Assembly: GCA_963832715.1 (NCBI GenBank)
Contig: CAWHVB010000003.1
Location: forward strand, 124,001-188,000
DNA: 64,000 nucleotides
Origin: DATFVA01 sp963832715
GTDB taxonomy: Bacteria > Bacteroidota > Ignavibacteria > Ignavibacteriales > Ignavibacteriaceae
Direction of reading: 5' to 3'
The notes under the pieces were generated by a model. It did not search any database. It was not told where the DNA came from and saw only the letters and a list, made by a program, of their open reading frames with translations. Made by a program: the position numbers and the translations under genes. Of this stretch, positions 10,574-20,111 are shown in pieces. Numbering within the stretch: the first letter of the stretch is position 1; every line of letters starts with the position of its first letter.

Positions 10574-12991
10574 TTAATATGTCGGTCTTTCAACTCCGCC
10601 CGACTTAATACTCAATTTGATTTCACCAACAAGCAGCGGTGTATCGGTAACTGCTGCCTTTGCTTCGAATTCCCACAGCCAGGGGAGTTCCTCGATCAAC
10701 TGCGATAATCTCCCTATGACTTCACCGATACCTTTCTTTTCAGTCTGATTCATTTCAAGGATTGTCTCCTCGAGATCGATGTCGGTGAGAGGTGTAATTC
10801 TGAGAATTGACTTTTCTTCTGAAATATTCACTTCAATCAATGGTCCGAATAACGGGTCTGGTTTTATCCGGATGCTAAAAACCTTTGCTCCCCAGGGCTG
10901 CGTAGCAGCATATGCTATTCCGAAATTTTTCAATAATGAGGTTATCGTTTCCTTATCAATTTTCATTACACCCTGTTGGCCAGGTATTTTCTCCAGCTCC
11001 TTCTGAACAATTGCGCGGGCTTCACCGGCATTAACATCTTTAAACCAGACAAGTTTTCCGCCAGGCTTTTTGCGGTATTCAACATACTTTACAATACGTC
11101 CGAGAGCACTTACCGCTGATTCAGGAAAGCGGAAGGCAGGAAATTGAATGGGTTTATTCTCATCACCTGATTCATCTTCAATTGAGATAGTACCTTCAGC
11201 TCCCATTATACAGAGAAGAACGGTTTTTTGAAATCCCGTTTTTTCTTCAGCAAACTTTACTCCTCTTCTTATTGCGGCTTCAATCGGTTTGGTTGAGCAT
11301 TTTCCCACACAAGCAAATCCAACGAGTAAAGCATCAACATCTTCGCTTGAGAGAGCTCGCTTTACGGCTTCTTCATATTTCTCGGGTGAAGTAAAAGCAC
11401 CGAGGTCTATAACTCCGGGACCGCTGACATTCAGATAATTTATTTCACAGGCATCTGCAAATAATGTAGCAACACCCGATGAGTTGGCAATTATACTTAC
11501 CCGGTTTCCTTTCGGCAGCGGCTGATGGACAAGCACCACAGCTACATCGAACAAATCCTGAAGTGTGGGTGCAAGGATAATCCCTGTCTGCTGGAACAAA
11601 GCCTCCACTTCCCTCTCTCCCGCTCTAATTGCTCCGCTTTTCAATTCTGTTGTTTTCCTGCCCGCAATGCTCTTGCCGCTTTTTATACAGAGGATCGGTT
11701 TTTTGTTTGTCATTCTTCTTGCAATTCTAACAAACCTGCGCGGGTTTCCGAATGTTTCAAGATAAAGGATGGCCATCTTGGTATTCGGATCCTCTTCCCA
11801 GTACTGGAGAAGATCATTACCGGAAACATCCGCACGGTTGCCTGCAGATACGAATGTTGTGAAGCTGACACCCTTTTCAAGCGCATAATCCAGAATGACA
11901 AGCCCTAACGCTGCAGAGTGCGAAAAGAATCCCGTGTGCCCCGGCGGCATAATTTCAGGAGCCATACTCGCATTAAGTCTTACTTTCGGATCTGTGTTCA
12001 TTACACCAAGGCAGCTTGGACCTAAAAGCCTTACCCCGTGTGCACGGACTAATTCAGCAAGCTTTTTCTGTCGCTCCAGACCGGTTTCACCTGCATCTGC
12101 AAATCCGGCAGATACAACTACCAATCCCTTTACTCCCGCCTGTATTGATTCCTGTGCCACATCATATACCTTCTCAGCATTCACTGCAATTACAGCGAGA
12201 TCTACTTTTTCAGGCACGTCGTTAATGGAGGCAAAAGCCTTAATACCATTTACCGAATTAGTGTGAGGGTTTATAGGATATATTGTTCCGGTAAAATGAG
12301 CAGAAAGTATATTTTTAAAAATAATATTTCCTATTGAAGCCGAATCTCTTGACGCACCGATAACTGCCACAACTTTTGGCCGAAGCAAAGGAATGAGAGA
12401 ATTAGCAACAGCGATTCTCTCCCTCAATCCGGTTATTTCCCAAAGCGCAGCGGCACTGCCGACGGGCAGTTCAATATGCACCGTATCAGAAGCCCATACC
12501 TGGTGCCGCTCAAAGCCTGAGCTTTTAAAGACATTTATCATAGGCTGATTATCGGGAAGCACCTCGGCTTCAAACTCAATAAAGCCGTTTGCAGCAGCCA
12601 GTCCTGCAAGTCTTTCCAAAAGCAGCGTACCTATACCTTTTCCCTGGAAATCATCCTCTATAAGAAATGCAACTTCGGCTGTGTGGCTGTTCCCTCCTGC
12701 TATATAATTACCAAGACCAACAATTTTGGAATCTTTATTATCACCCGTTAAAGCTACCAGACATCCGCTGGTTTTGAAGTCTCCGCTGCAGAGCTGCCTG
12801 ATAACATCGGAGGAAACCTGTGAAATGGAAGCCATGAACCGCATTCTAAGGCTTTCACGGGAAACCCTGGTCATAAATGATTCAACTTTTGGAATATCGG
12901 AAAGATCTGCGGGTCTGAATATTAGTCCCTGCCCGTTTTTCAATAAGACGTGTTCTTTATAGGTGAGACCTTCTGGTATTATTCTGAACAT
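10574..12991 (-). CDS. GNAT acetyltransferase fused to acyl-CoA synthetase (ADP-forming)-like domains, Pat-type
   Basis: 805-residue fusion. The N-terminal GNAT domain (about 15-175) has the acetyl-CoA loop QGKGIGTLLLERL. A CoA-binding Rossmann domain (about 205-300, VVAVIGASRDSASIGN) and succinyl-CoA-ligase-like domains (about 340-600) follow. The C-terminal ATP-grasp region is short: it goes from NFGIAYAATQPWG almost directly to DPLFGPLIEV, lacking the usual first half. The protein is therefore unlikely to make acyl-CoA. E. coli PatZ has a related two-part architecture and acetylates the Acs active-site lysine; here the GNAT domain is N-terminal. acs lies just upstream, and acuB and acuC follow, so acetylation control of Acs is the likely job. 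Confidence 0.88.
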   Translation of the reverse strand: MFRIIPEGLTYKEHVLLKNGQGLIFRPADLSDIPKVESFMTRVSRESLRMRFMASISQVSSDVIRQLCSGDFKTSGCLVALTGDNKDSKIVGLGNYIAGGNSHTAEVAFLIEDDFQGKGIGTLLLERLAGLAAANGFIEFEAEVLPDNQPMINVFKSSGFERHQVWASDTVHIELPVGSAAALWEITGLRERIAVANSLIPLLRPKVVAVIGASRDSASIGNIIFKNILSAHFTGTIYPINPHTNSVNGIKAFASINDVPEKVDLAVIAVNAEKVYDVAQESIQAGVKGLVVVSAGFADAGETGLERQKKLAELVRAHGVRLLGPSCLGVMNTDPKVRLNASMAPEIMPPGHTGFFSHSAALGLVILDYALEKGVSFTTFVSAGNRADVSGNDLLQYWEEDPNTKMAILYLETFGNPRRFVRIARRMTNKKPILCIKSGKSIAGRKTTELKSGAIRAGEREVEALFQQTGIILAPTLQDLFDVAVVLVHQPLPKGNRVSIIANSSGVATLFADACEINYLNVSGPGVIDLGAFTSPEKYEEAVKRALSSEDVDALLVGFACVGKCSTKPIEAAIRRGVKFAEEKTGFQKTVLLCIMGAEGTISIEDESGDENKPIQFPAFRFPESAVSALGRIVKYVEYRKKPGGKLVWFKDVNAGEARAIVQKELEKIPGQQGVMKIDKETITSLLKNFGIAYAATQPWGAKVFSIRIKPDPLFGPLIEVNISEEKSILRITPLTDIDLEETILEMNQTEKKGIGEVIGRLSQLIEELPWLWEFEAKAAVTDTPLLVGEIKLSIKSGGVERPTY

Positions 12992-13030
12992 TGTTCATTA
13001 TTTCCCATTATTGAGCATGGGAATTATATA

Positions 13031-13065
13031 TAAAAAAAACGGAGGTTCCAAGTGAACCTCCGTTT
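13031..13065 (-). terminator. Rho-independent terminator after acs
   Basis: On the minus strand a 12-bp perfect stem (AAACGGAGGTTC at 13037-13048 with GAACCTCCGTTT at 13054-13065) and 5-nt loop are followed by eight T residues. It lies 18 bp after the acs stop, so satP-acs probably ends here and the Pat-type gene is transcribed separately. Confidence 0.88.
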
Positions 13066-13082
13066 ATTAAGAGCATCAGTTG

Positions 13083-15110
13083 TCAGGCCATATTCTTTAT
13101 TTCTTCAACGACCTGTGGATTAGCCAGTGTTGTAATATCACCGGTATCCTGTTTGTTTGCAATGGCCGAGAGAATACGGCGCATTATCTTGCCGGATCTT
13201 GTCTTAGGCATATCGGAAACTATCCAGACCTTACCAGGCTTTGCAATAGGTCCGATCTCGCTTGCAAGTGTATCAGAAACCTTCTTTTCTATTTCCTTGC
13301 TGGGCTGAATCCCCGGCTTTAAGGAAACAAATATGTGAGGGATTTTTCCTTTGATCGGATCGGCAACAGGTACAACTGCGGCTTCTCCGACTTCCTGGCA
13401 CATAAGTGCAGCAGATTCCAGTTCCTTAGTACCGAGCCGGTGACCTGCAACATTTATAACATCATCAATTCTTCCAAGGATTCTGAAATATCCGTCAGGA
13501 GCTTCTACAGCGCCGTCACCGGCAAAGTAAGGCCAGTCCTGCCATTTCTTGCTTTCCGGATCCTTATTATAACGCTGATAGTACTGCCGTACGAATCTGT
13601 CGTCATCTCCCCAGATTGTCAGCATTCTGCCGGGCCAGGGATTTTGTATGCAGATGTTTCCAGCTTTGCCGCTTCCTGCAGGAAGTGGTTTCCCTTCTTC
13701 ATCAAAAATTATCGGGTAAATTCCCGGTACGCCAGGACCTGCACTGCCCGGTTTCATATTATGAACTCCGGGAAGGGTCGAACATAAGAATCCTCCGGTT
13801 TCAGTCTGCCACCATGTATCTACAATAGCGGCTTCTTTTTTACCGACTGTATTGTAATACCATCTCCATACTTCAGGTTCTATTGGTTCACCTACTGTCG
13901 TCATATGTTTAAAATGGTAATTATACTTTGCTGGTTCATCGGGTCCGACGCGGCGTAATGCACGTATGGCAGTCGGTGAAGTATGGAAAATATTAACATC
14001 AAGTTCTTCAGCAACACGCCATGGTCTGCCGGCATCCGGATGAGTAGGAACTCCTTCAAATATTACAGAAGATGCCGCAAGAGCCAGAGGCCCGTATATT
14101 ATGTATGAGTGCCCCGTAATCCAGCCGATATCAGCCATACACCAGTAAACATCTTCCGGATGGATATCCTGAATATATTTTGATGTTCCTGTAACATAAG
14201 ACATATAACCGCCGATTGAATGCTGTGCACCCTTGGGTTTACCGGTTGAGCCCGATGTATACATTATAAAAAGCGTATCCTCGGAAGCAAGCTGTTCGGG
14301 TTCAACTTTCTGATGATAATATTTTTTTATTACATCATTTACAAGGAAGTCCCGTCCTTCTACCAGCGGTGTCTTCGCAGAATACTTACCGGGGTAACGT
14401 TCAAAGATTAGAACCTTTTCTATTTTCTGTCCTTCTTTTAAAGCTTCGTCATACGCGATATCAGCTTTTTCTTTATGATCGATCAAAGTACCGGCCCTGT
14501 AATACGAATCTGCAGTAATGAGTACTTTGCTCTTTGCATCTGCAACTCTTTCTCCACAGGCTTTACCGGAAAAACCGGAGAACACCTGGGAGTGAATAGC
14601 ACCTATACGTGCACACGCAAGCATAGCAACAGCAATCTCAGGGATCATAGGCATATGAAGTGTGACTGTATCTCCGGGTTTAACGCCGCAGAAATCTTTC
14701 AGCAGAGCCGCGAATTCGTTAACCTTTATGTACAGCTCCTGGAAAGTTATATGCTGTATCGCTTCATCTTCAGGTTCAGGTACAAAGTGTATAGCAGTTT
14801 TGTTTTTATACTTATCAAGGTGTCTGTCTATACAATTATAAGAAGCGTTGATCTTGCCGCCGGTAAACCATTTAAAGAATGGCGGATTGCTGGAATCAAG
14901 AACATTAGTATAAGGTTTATACCAGTCAAGCATGTCAGCATACTCCTTAAAGCAATCGGGGAAATTTTCCATAGAAAATCTCTGAAGAACTTTTTCATCC
15001 TTTATGTTGGCCTGTTTTGAAAAACCTGCAGGCGGCGGAAAGTAAGCCTCTTCTTTCCAGTGAACCGCAATCTGGGATTCAGATACTTCATCATTTTTTG
15101 TTATGGACAT
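13083..15110 (-). CDS. acs: Acetyl-CoA synthetase (AMP-forming)
   Basis: Activates acetate to acetyl-CoA through acetyl-AMP, 675 residues, full length. The P-loop-like motif is YTSGSTGKPKGAQHS. GWITGHSYIIYGPL and DTWWQTETGG are family signatures. The C-terminal PKTRSGKIMRR contains Lys641, the catalytic lysine that is reversibly acetylated in this family. It lies 37 bp downstream of the acetate-transporter gene, and a strong terminator follows. The downstream GNAT-fusion and AcuC deacetylase genes suggest post-translational control at Lys641. Confidence 0.96.
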   Translation of the reverse strand: MSITKNDEVSESQIAVHWKEEAYFPPPAGFSKQANIKDEKVLQRFSMENFPDCFKEYADMLDWYKPYTNVLDSSNPPFFKWFTGGKINASYNCIDRHLDKYKNKTAIHFVPEPEDEAIQHITFQELYIKVNEFAALLKDFCGVKPGDTVTLHMPMIPEIAVAMLACARIGAIHSQVFSGFSGKACGERVADAKSKVLITADSYYRAGTLIDHKEKADIAYDEALKEGQKIEKVLIFERYPGKYSAKTPLVEGRDFLVNDVIKKYYHQKVEPEQLASEDTLFIMYTSGSTGKPKGAQHSIGGYMSYVTGTSKYIQDIHPEDVYWCMADIGWITGHSYIIYGPLALAASSVIFEGVPTHPDAGRPWRVAEELDVNIFHTSPTAIRALRRVGPDEPAKYNYHFKHMTTVGEPIEPEVWRWYYNTVGKKEAAIVDTWWQTETGGFLCSTLPGVHNMKPGSAGPGVPGIYPIIFDEEGKPLPAGSGKAGNICIQNPWPGRMLTIWGDDDRFVRQYYQRYNKDPESKKWQDWPYFAGDGAVEAPDGYFRILGRIDDVINVAGHRLGTKELESAALMCQEVGEAAVVPVADPIKGKIPHIFVSLKPGIQPSKEIEKKVSDTLASEIGPIAKPGKVWIVSDMPKTRSGKIMRRILSAIANKQDTGDITTLANPQVVEEIKNMA

Positions 15111-15147
15111 TCTTTAACTCCTGTATTTTTTATTCAATGAAATTTTC

Positions 15148-15777
15148 TTATCCAATGGGAAGTACTGCTTTACCATATGTTTCATTTAATACCTGGGCAA
15201 GCGCAAGATACACAGCTGATAAACCGCAGAAGATTCCTTCCCAGCCTGCGAAAGTTTTTATAGCTGCACTTCCTGTTGCATCACCTAGTGCTAAAAGCCA
15301 AAATAATATAAACAGTGTAAAGAATACAACCTGGAGAGCCTTATTATGTTTTAAAGTTGCGATCCACATCACAAATGTGAAGAGCCCCCACATAAAAAGA
15401 TAAGCAACCATTCCGCCTTCTTCAGCAGGAGTTACTCCTCCCCACTTCGGCATTACGATAAGGTATACAAGCGTTAACCAGAATAAACCATAAGATGTAA
15501 AGGCTGTAGTTCCGAAAGTATTTCCCTTCTTCCATTCCATCCAGCCGGCAAATATTTGGGCCATTCCGCCGTAAAAGATTCCCATTGCTAAGATCATACT
15601 GCTTAAACCGATGAATCCCGCATTGTGAATATTAAGGAGAATAGTTGTCATACCGAATCCCAGCAGTCCAAGTGGAGCAGGATTAGCTGTTGTATCGGTA
15701 ATACGTGTTGAAGAGTTGAGCAAATCTACCTTTGCAGCATTAGATTTAGTCTCCGCAACATTAGTTAATTCTGGCAT
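15148..15777 (-). CDS. satP: Acetate transporter, GPR1/FUN34/YaaH family
   Basis: 209-residue membrane protein with about six hydrophobic segments. The family signature NPAPLGLLGFGMTTILLN is near residue 36. The family imports acetate or succinate with protons; YaaH/SatP of E. coli is the best-known member. Location just upstream of acs (37 bp, same strand) makes acetate uptake feeding Acs the likely function. The first 30 residues are polar and cytoplasmic. ATG start with GGAGG upstream. Confidence 0.9.
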   Translation of the reverse strand: MPELTNVAETKSNAAKVDLLNSSTRITDTTANPAPLGLLGFGMTTILLNIHNAGFIGLSSMILAMGIFYGGMAQIFAGWMEWKKGNTFGTTAFTSYGLFWLTLVYLIVMPKWGGVTPAEEGGMVAYLFMWGLFTFVMWIATLKHNKALQVVFFTLFILFWLLALGDATGSAAIKTFAGWEGIFCGLSAVYLALAQVLNETYGKAVLPIG

Positions 15778-16151
15778 AAGACCTCCATTATTATATATGA
15801 TTGTTTAAAAGATTCCACAGCAATCCTTCTGCAAAATCTGTTATTTGAGTTCAGCTTATCTGTATATTTTATCCGGAATGACTTGTTCAACTTCTCCCTC
15901 GAAAATTATTTCCCGATCAACAACTGTTGTGCTTTATATTCCTTTTATACGGGGGGTAAAATGCACGGGACTCTTAACCAAAGTATATGCCATCCCGTTT
16001 GTTTCTAATCTGCCTGATTATTACATATTTCTTAAAGGCCCTACTGGCGGAGATTCACCAGCACTGGCTAATTTTCGCCGATAATCCGGGATAAAGAAAG
16101 GAGGATAAACCGGTACATAGAGCGGCTGCCCTGTGTACCGGCTTAGTAAAT
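15778..16151. other. 374-bp spacer upstream of satP
   Basis: No convincing gene. It should hold the satP-acs promoter, although no clear TAnnTTTG box was seen on the minus strand. An 11-bp palindrome ACAACTGTTGT at 15920-15930 is a weak operator candidate. The right end holds the terminator described at 16110-16141. Confidence 0.4.
16110..16141 (-). terminator. Hairpin after the carboxypeptidase-regulatory-like lipoprotein gene
   Basis: CCGGTACA at 16110-16117 pairs with TGTACCGG at 16134-16141, 10 bp after the lipoprotein stop. The T tract on the minus strand is short (GGTTTATCC), so termination strength is uncertain. Confidence 0.5.
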
Positions 16152-17492
16152 CTATTGAGCCGCAGTTTGGAAATAGATGGTACCTGAAGTATAATATCCT
16201 GATAAAGAATATGCTGTATAACCTAAATAATAATCAAAACTATATCTAAGCGTGGAATCAGGATTTATTGTAAGTGTTTTACCATCCTGGGAAAGGAAAT
16301 ACTGACAGGGGACATAATTATAAGGATAACTATATTCCTGTAATGTGAAACTGGATGAGGCTACATCAACCGGAGAATTAAATATTAATTCTATATTATC
16401 GTCAACAGGAAAACTATTGGTATAAGTACCTTCCACCACCTCGAGATTTGTGTGTATCATCTTAATCACTTCAACTCCTGTTGTGGTTATATATCCATAA
16501 AATTCAAAATTAATATTATCGGCGGTTTTACCATTTATGATTATATAATATCGTGTATTATCTCTGAGTATTGAATAAGGATCTATAGTGAGCATCGTAT
16601 TGCCTGCACTCCATGTGTTTTCAAAATAAACTTCGGTTCCATAGTAATCGTTCCTCCTCAGCTCAATGTTCACTGAGGAAATATTTATTTCTTTTGAAAA
16701 AACAAAATCCAGGTTGGCTGAGGCATCATAATTATCCTGTCCGAAAGGACTGCTAAGCAGGGCAACATCTGTCCCTGATAGCTGTGCAGTTAAATAATCA
16801 ATATTAACATTTACCCCGGGTATAAGACTTATACTGCCGGAAGATGCAGCACCGTAATCTGTCCCGTCCATATTGAATGGAAGTGAATATAAAGAAGTAT
16901 AATAACTGTTATACGCAGGAAGACACTGATCGAATAAAAAGTTTCCCTGCTCGTCTGTCTGAGTCGTGTATACTGATGGTTCTATACCGCTCTCAGAAAA
17001 GTGGAAAATTATTGTTGCACCCGGGACAGGCTTCATATTTCCGTTTCCGTCTTTCGCATATAATCTTCCTTTAGCCCCGGCATTTAATTTATATAGATAA
17101 ATATCTCTTACTAGGCTGACACTATAGTCTTTAGATGAAGGATTCGGTCCGGCAACCTCTTCAATCGAAGGAATCGAAGCGATAGCTTTGCTTTTTGAAT
17201 AATTGCTCCCCGAAAATATAGTCAGTTCATATTCACCCGTTCCAAGTCCGTTTATAAAATAATATCCAAGACTATCTGTAGTTACTGTTTTTATCTGGCC
17301 CGCAACCAGGTATTGAACAGAAGCGCCGGCAACCCGCTCCTGGGAATAACTATCGGTTACAATACCATGTATGCTGCCGATTACCCGGCCATCTGCAGGC
17401 GGAATAATATATTCTGTGCCCTTATCCCTGCATCCTGCGATAAATATGAATGATAGAATTATAATTATGTGAACTTTACTGAATCGTAACAT
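16152..17492 (-). CDS. Lipoprotein with carboxypeptidase-regulatory-like and Ig-like domains
   Basis: 446-residue exported lipoprotein. A hydrophobic N-terminus ends in the lipobox IFIAGC. A carboxypeptidase-D-regulatory-like beta-sandwich (GSIHGIVTDSYSQERVAGASV) follows, and a second such segment is near residue 130. The C-terminal half contains two Ig-like bacterial surface repeats with the pattern ...DNIELIFNSPVDVASSSF. ATG at 17492 is preferred over the adjacent GTG at 17495 because GAGGAG lies nine bases before it. It is divergent from the TonB receptor gene and shares a ~300-bp intergenic region with it. Specific function unknown; probably a cell-surface structural or binding protein. 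Confidence 0.78.
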   Translation of the reverse strand: MLRFSKVHIIIILSFIFIAGCRDKGTEYIIPPADGRVIGSIHGIVTDSYSQERVAGASVQYLVAGQIKTVTTDSLGYYFINGLGTGEYELTIFSGSNYSKSKAIASIPSIEEVAGPNPSSKDYSVSLVRDIYLYKLNAGAKGRLYAKDGNGNMKPVPGATIIFHFSESGIEPSVYTTQTDEQGNFLFDQCLPAYNSYYTSLYSLPFNMDGTDYGAASSGSISLIPGVNVNIDYLTAQLSGTDVALLSSPFGQDNYDASANLDFVFSKEINISSVNIELRRNDYYGTEVYFENTWSAGNTMLTIDPYSILRDNTRYYIIINGKTADNINFEFYGYITTTGVEVIKMIHTNLEVVEGTYTNSFPVDDNIELIFNSPVDVASSSFTLQEYSYPYNYVPCQYFLSQDGKTLTINPDSTLRYSFDYYLGYTAYSLSGYYTSGTIYFQTAAQ

Positions 17493-17740
17493 CACCTTTT
17501 ACTCCTCTTTTTTATTAGATGATTGATGGATTATATTAAATGCGCTTAAGAAGCTCCCTGATTTCCCTTTCGGTCTCACATAAAATAGTCAGAACTGTCA
17601 GATGTATGTTATAGCTTTTGATAATCAGAACCTGTCTTCACATCTGCCTGAAATTCACTAAAGAAATATATGTATTTCCTGATAAAAAAATAAGAATGCA
17701 CCTTAATTTTCAACATAAATGAATTTTGTATATCCACTTA

Positions 17741-17770
17741 TTTGAGTAAAGAAAATTTCTTTTATATTTT
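17741..17770 (+). promoter_or_regulatory. Candidate promoter of the TonB receptor locus
   Basis: TTTG at 17741-17744, an 18-bp spacer and TATATTTT at 17763-17770 resemble the Bacteroidota TTTG-N19-TAnnTTTG promoter. It would start transcription about 20 bp before the receptor ATG. Confidence 0.4.
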
Positions 17771-17794
17771 AGAATATTAGTTTGAAAGAACAGG

Positions 17795-20110
17795 ATGAAA
17801 ACTTTCACCACGGTAACCTGTTTCCTTATTATTTTTCTTACACATTCGGGCCTGTGCCAGAATAGGGAAATTAAGATTTCAGGCCTTGTCACCGATGCTT
17901 CAACAGGGGAAGTATTGATAAGTACTAACCTTCTGCTTTATAAAGATACACTTAACCTTAAGTCTTCCCCGTTTCGGGGAACTGTTACGAATCAGTTCGG
18001 GTTTTATATTTTTCCCGGAGTACCTGTCTCCGATTATTACATCATTGCACGCTATATCGGCTATAAAACTGTGGTGAAGGAAATTAAACTGGATAGAAGC
18101 AGGTCCTTTTTCAGACTTAATATTGAAATGGTGCCTGAAAATCTGCAGCTTGAGGAGGTAGTGGTTAAAGGAGAGAAGAAAAAAAATCCTGACATTAGTA
18201 CTGTTGATATTTCTCCGGAGCTTCTTAAAAAGCTCCCGTCTTTGAGCGGTGAGGTTGATTTATTTCAATCATTGGCTCTGCTGCCGGGAGTTACAGCCGC
18301 ATCTGAACTGTCAAACGGACTTTATGTCAGGGGCGGATCGCCTGATCAGACTCTAACACTTGTGGATGGTATTATTTTATATAACCCCGCCCACCTTGGT
18401 AACTTTGCGAGCACTTTTAATTCTGATGCACTCAAGGATGTCAAACTGATTAAAGGCGCCTTCCCCGCAGAATACGGCGGCCGGCTTTCAAGTGTGCTTG
18501 ATATAAAATTAAGATCGGGCACCAAGGAAAAGAACAAAGGTATTATAAGTCTCGGCGCCGTAAATTCGCACGCAACTTTGGAAGGACCTATGGGTGATAA
18601 TGCCACGTACATGATTTCAGGCAGAAAGATGTACTACGATTTCTTCCAGAAAAAGTTTTCAGGCAATACGACGATTCCCCGCTATAACTTTTATGATTTG
18701 AATGCTAAAGTTACAGCTAATCTCAGCGAACAAAGTATTCTGTTTATCAGCGGCATGTATGATCAGGATAATATTTATAACCCCCCTGCAAAATATACGA
18801 GTTACGATATTGGATGGGAAAATATGGCTTTCGGTTTGAACTGGATTCAAATCAATGCGAATTCCGCGTTTCTGAACACCCTGGTGAATTACGTTGATTA
18901 TAAATTTCATTCAATCATAAATGATAGTCTAACTCCGGGATCTCTCTCAAATTACTACTCTTCCTCTGATCTCAAGGATTTCGATATCCGTCAGAATGTT
19001 GAACTGCACTGGAACCAGAGCAATACGTCCAAAATCGGATTTGATATGGCTGTCCATAATTACCATTTATTGTACAGCGATGTTTATGATCCGATTATCG
19101 AATCCGATCCATTCGCCGGTTTCAACCTGAATTCTATTGAAGCATCTTTATATATGCAGGATGAAGCACATATTACAAACGATCTGTTTATGAACATAGG
19201 CGGCAGAGCCTATTACTTCGATAAGCAAAAACATTTAAGTCTTGAACCAAGAGTCTCAGCTGAATATTCTCTCTTTTCACATTTCAGGATAAAAGGAGCT
19301 TTTGCAATTGCTCATCAGTATCTTCACCTGATCGTAAGAAATGATATTGCACTCCCTACTGATCTCTGGTATCCCTCAACTGAAAATATTAAACCTGGCA
19401 ATTCGACCCAGTATGTTTTTGGTTTAGACTATACCCTTCCGGAATATTTCTTTTCAGTGGAAAGTTATTATAAAAGAATGAGAAATCTTTATGAATTTAA
19501 GAATAATCCCACTCTCGATCCGCGCAACAAGAATATTGATAACCAGTTTACAGAAGGTGAAGGAGAAGCTTATGGAATTGAATTTTTTATAAACCGGACA
19601 CTTGGGGATTTGACTGGCTGGGTCGGATATACTCTTTCATGGACACGCAGCAAATTCGACGAACTAAATGCCGGCAGAATATTTTATCCCCGCTACGATA
19701 GAAGACACGATGTATCTGTAGTGCTGACTTATGATATGGGCAAAAGCTGGACTTTCGGTGCAACCTGGGTTTATGGTACAGGCCAGGGATATACTTTCCC
19801 GACAGGTCAATTTATTTTTAGCGGTGTCGGTCTCGATGAAACGACTGGTATAAAATATAATTATACTGAAAGAAACGGTTATAAACTGCCTGCTTATCAT
19901 AAACTTGATGTGAATGCTGCTTATAGATTTTTGTGGGCGGATTTAAAGTGGGAGGTATTCCTAAACGTTTATAATGTTTATAACAGGAATAACGCATTCG
20001 CACAATACATTGCTTTTGAGAAAGATGCTGAAGGTAATGATGTACCTAAACTGAAACAGATAAGCCTGTTTCCCATAATCCCAATGGCCGGCATAAAGCT
20101 GGAATTCTAA
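17795..20110 (+). CDS. TonB-dependent outer-membrane receptor
   Basis: 771-residue outer-membrane receptor. A signal peptide (about 1-21, ending THSGLCQ) precedes a carboxypeptidase-regulatory-like domain at about 25-112 (KISGLVTDASTGEVLISTN). The plug domain at about 118-230 has LYVRGGSPDQTLTLVDGI and a beta-barrel runs to the end, closing in GIKLEF with the terminal aromatic residue typical of porin-like barrels. Substrate unknown: no SusD partner is present, which argues against a Sus-type glycan system. It starts a five-gene same-strand run, with the next gene one base after its stop. Confidence 0.9.
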   Translation: MKTFTTVTCFLIIFLTHSGLCQNREIKISGLVTDASTGEVLISTNLLLYKDTLNLKSSPFRGTVTNQFGFYIFPGVPVSDYYIIARYIGYKTVVKEIKLDRSRSFFRLNIEMVPENLQLEEVVVKGEKKKNPDISTVDISPELLKKLPSLSGEVDLFQSLALLPGVTAASELSNGLYVRGGSPDQTLTLVDGIILYNPAHLGNFASTFNSDALKDVKLIKGAFPAEYGGRLSSVLDIKLRSGTKEKNKGIISLGAVNSHATLEGPMGDNATYMISGRKMYYDFFQKKFSGNTTIPRYNFYDLNAKVTANLSEQSILFISGMYDQDNIYNPPAKYTSYDIGWENMAFGLNWIQINANSAFLNTLVNYVDYKFHSIINDSLTPGSLSNYYSSSDLKDFDIRQNVELHWNQSNTSKIGFDMAVHNYHLLYSDVYDPIIESDPFAGFNLNSIEASLYMQDEAHITNDLFMNIGGRAYYFDKQKHLSLEPRVSAEYSLFSHFRIKGAFAIAHQYLHLIVRNDIALPTDLWYPSTENIKPGNSTQYVFGLDYTLPEYFFSVESYYKRMRNLYEFKNNPTLDPRNKNIDNQFTEGEGEAYGIEFFINRTLGDLTGWVGYTLSWTRSKFDELNAGRIFYPRYDRRHDVSVVLTYDMGKSWTFGATWVYGTGQGYTFPTGQFIFSGVGLDETTGIKYNYTERNGYKLPAYHKLDVNAAYRFLWADLKWEVFLNVYNVYNRNNAFAQYIAFEKDAEGNDVPKLKQISLFPIIPMAGIKLEF

Positions 20111-20111
20111 T

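Noticed and set aside
15845..16084. 79-codon plus-strand frame upstream of satP
   Set aside because: No ribosome site or recognisable fold; composition does not look coding.
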